NCBI GenBank assembly: GCA_964058845.1
Contig: CAXKVR010000043.1
Coordinates: 310,001 to 374,000 of the forward strand
Length of the DNA stretch: 64,000 bases
Direction of reading: 5' to 3'
Source of the DNA: Carex sylvatica
Lineage: Eukaryota > Streptophyta > Magnoliopsida > Poales > Cyperaceae
The notes beneath the pieces are model-generated. The model was not told the origin of the DNA and made no database searches. It worked only from the letters and a program-made list of their open reading frames with translations. A program made the translations under genes and the position numbers. This document shows, piece by piece, positions 63,975-64,000 of this stretch (its first letter is position 1; every line of letters starts with the position of its first letter).

Positions 63975-64000
63975 GTACGTTCTTTTAGTTTTATTCAAAG

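Noticed and set aside
1..64000. CRISPR arrays, operons, bacterial promoters or rRNA genes
   Set aside because: Nothing of the kind; the sequence is plant nuclear DNA throughout.

Overview
The window is nuclear DNA from a flowering plant, most likely a eudicot. It is AT-rich and sparse in genes, the genes are split by GT-AG introns, and the products belong to plant families (PEP carboxylase kinase, ADF, starch synthase 5, wall-associated kinase). The genus cannot be fixed from sequence alone. All exon structures are hand-built from reading frame, splice-site phase and recalled family similarity; no alignment or database search was run.

Layout. 1-1521: 3' end of an unidentified nuclear-type protein gene. 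2.56-30.2 kb: a large, old inverted duplication. Its arms (about 2560-16975 and 19437-30160) each carry one PEP carboxylase kinase (PPCK) gene, pointing away from each other around a loop of about 2.5 kb. Homology between the arms is patchy and interrupted by mobile elements, yet the two PPCK genes are identical by eye over about 1.3 kb, including the intron and 3' flank. The left arm holds a decayed hAT transposon, a gutted LINE, a hAT-type MITE and a 53-bp minisatellite. The right arm holds a CACTA-like end, a Mutator-type MITE and a small MITE in the PPCK promoter. 30.27-33.19 kb: a Pack-CACTA element with target-site duplication AGA that carries fragments of histone H3, ribulose-phosphate 3-epimerase and an ABF/ABI5-type bZIP gene. 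33.78-34.56 kb: a third, inverted copy of loop sequence. 34.6-37.2 kb: a broken Ty1/copia element abutting a foldback element with 179-bp terminal inverted repeats around an 8-bp satellite.

38.9-54.2 kb is the gene-rich part: a tRNA-type SINE, an ADF6-like actin-depolymerizing factor gene (minus strand), and divergently from it a complete 19-exon starch synthase 5 gene (plus strand) whose introns hold a hAT MITE, a LINE fragment and a SINE. 54.9-61 kb: a hAT MITE and a second CACTA element (3.4 kb, TSD GAA). 62401 to the end: the 5' part of a wall-associated receptor kinase gene.

The genes do not form a pathway or operon. PPCK (control of PEP carboxylase) and SS5 (starch granule initiation) both concern carbon metabolism, but their proximity looks incidental. 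The most unusual features are the inverted PPCK pair with gene-conversion-like identity but different promoters, the Pack-CACTA element, the foldback element, and a duplicated potential exon inside SS5.
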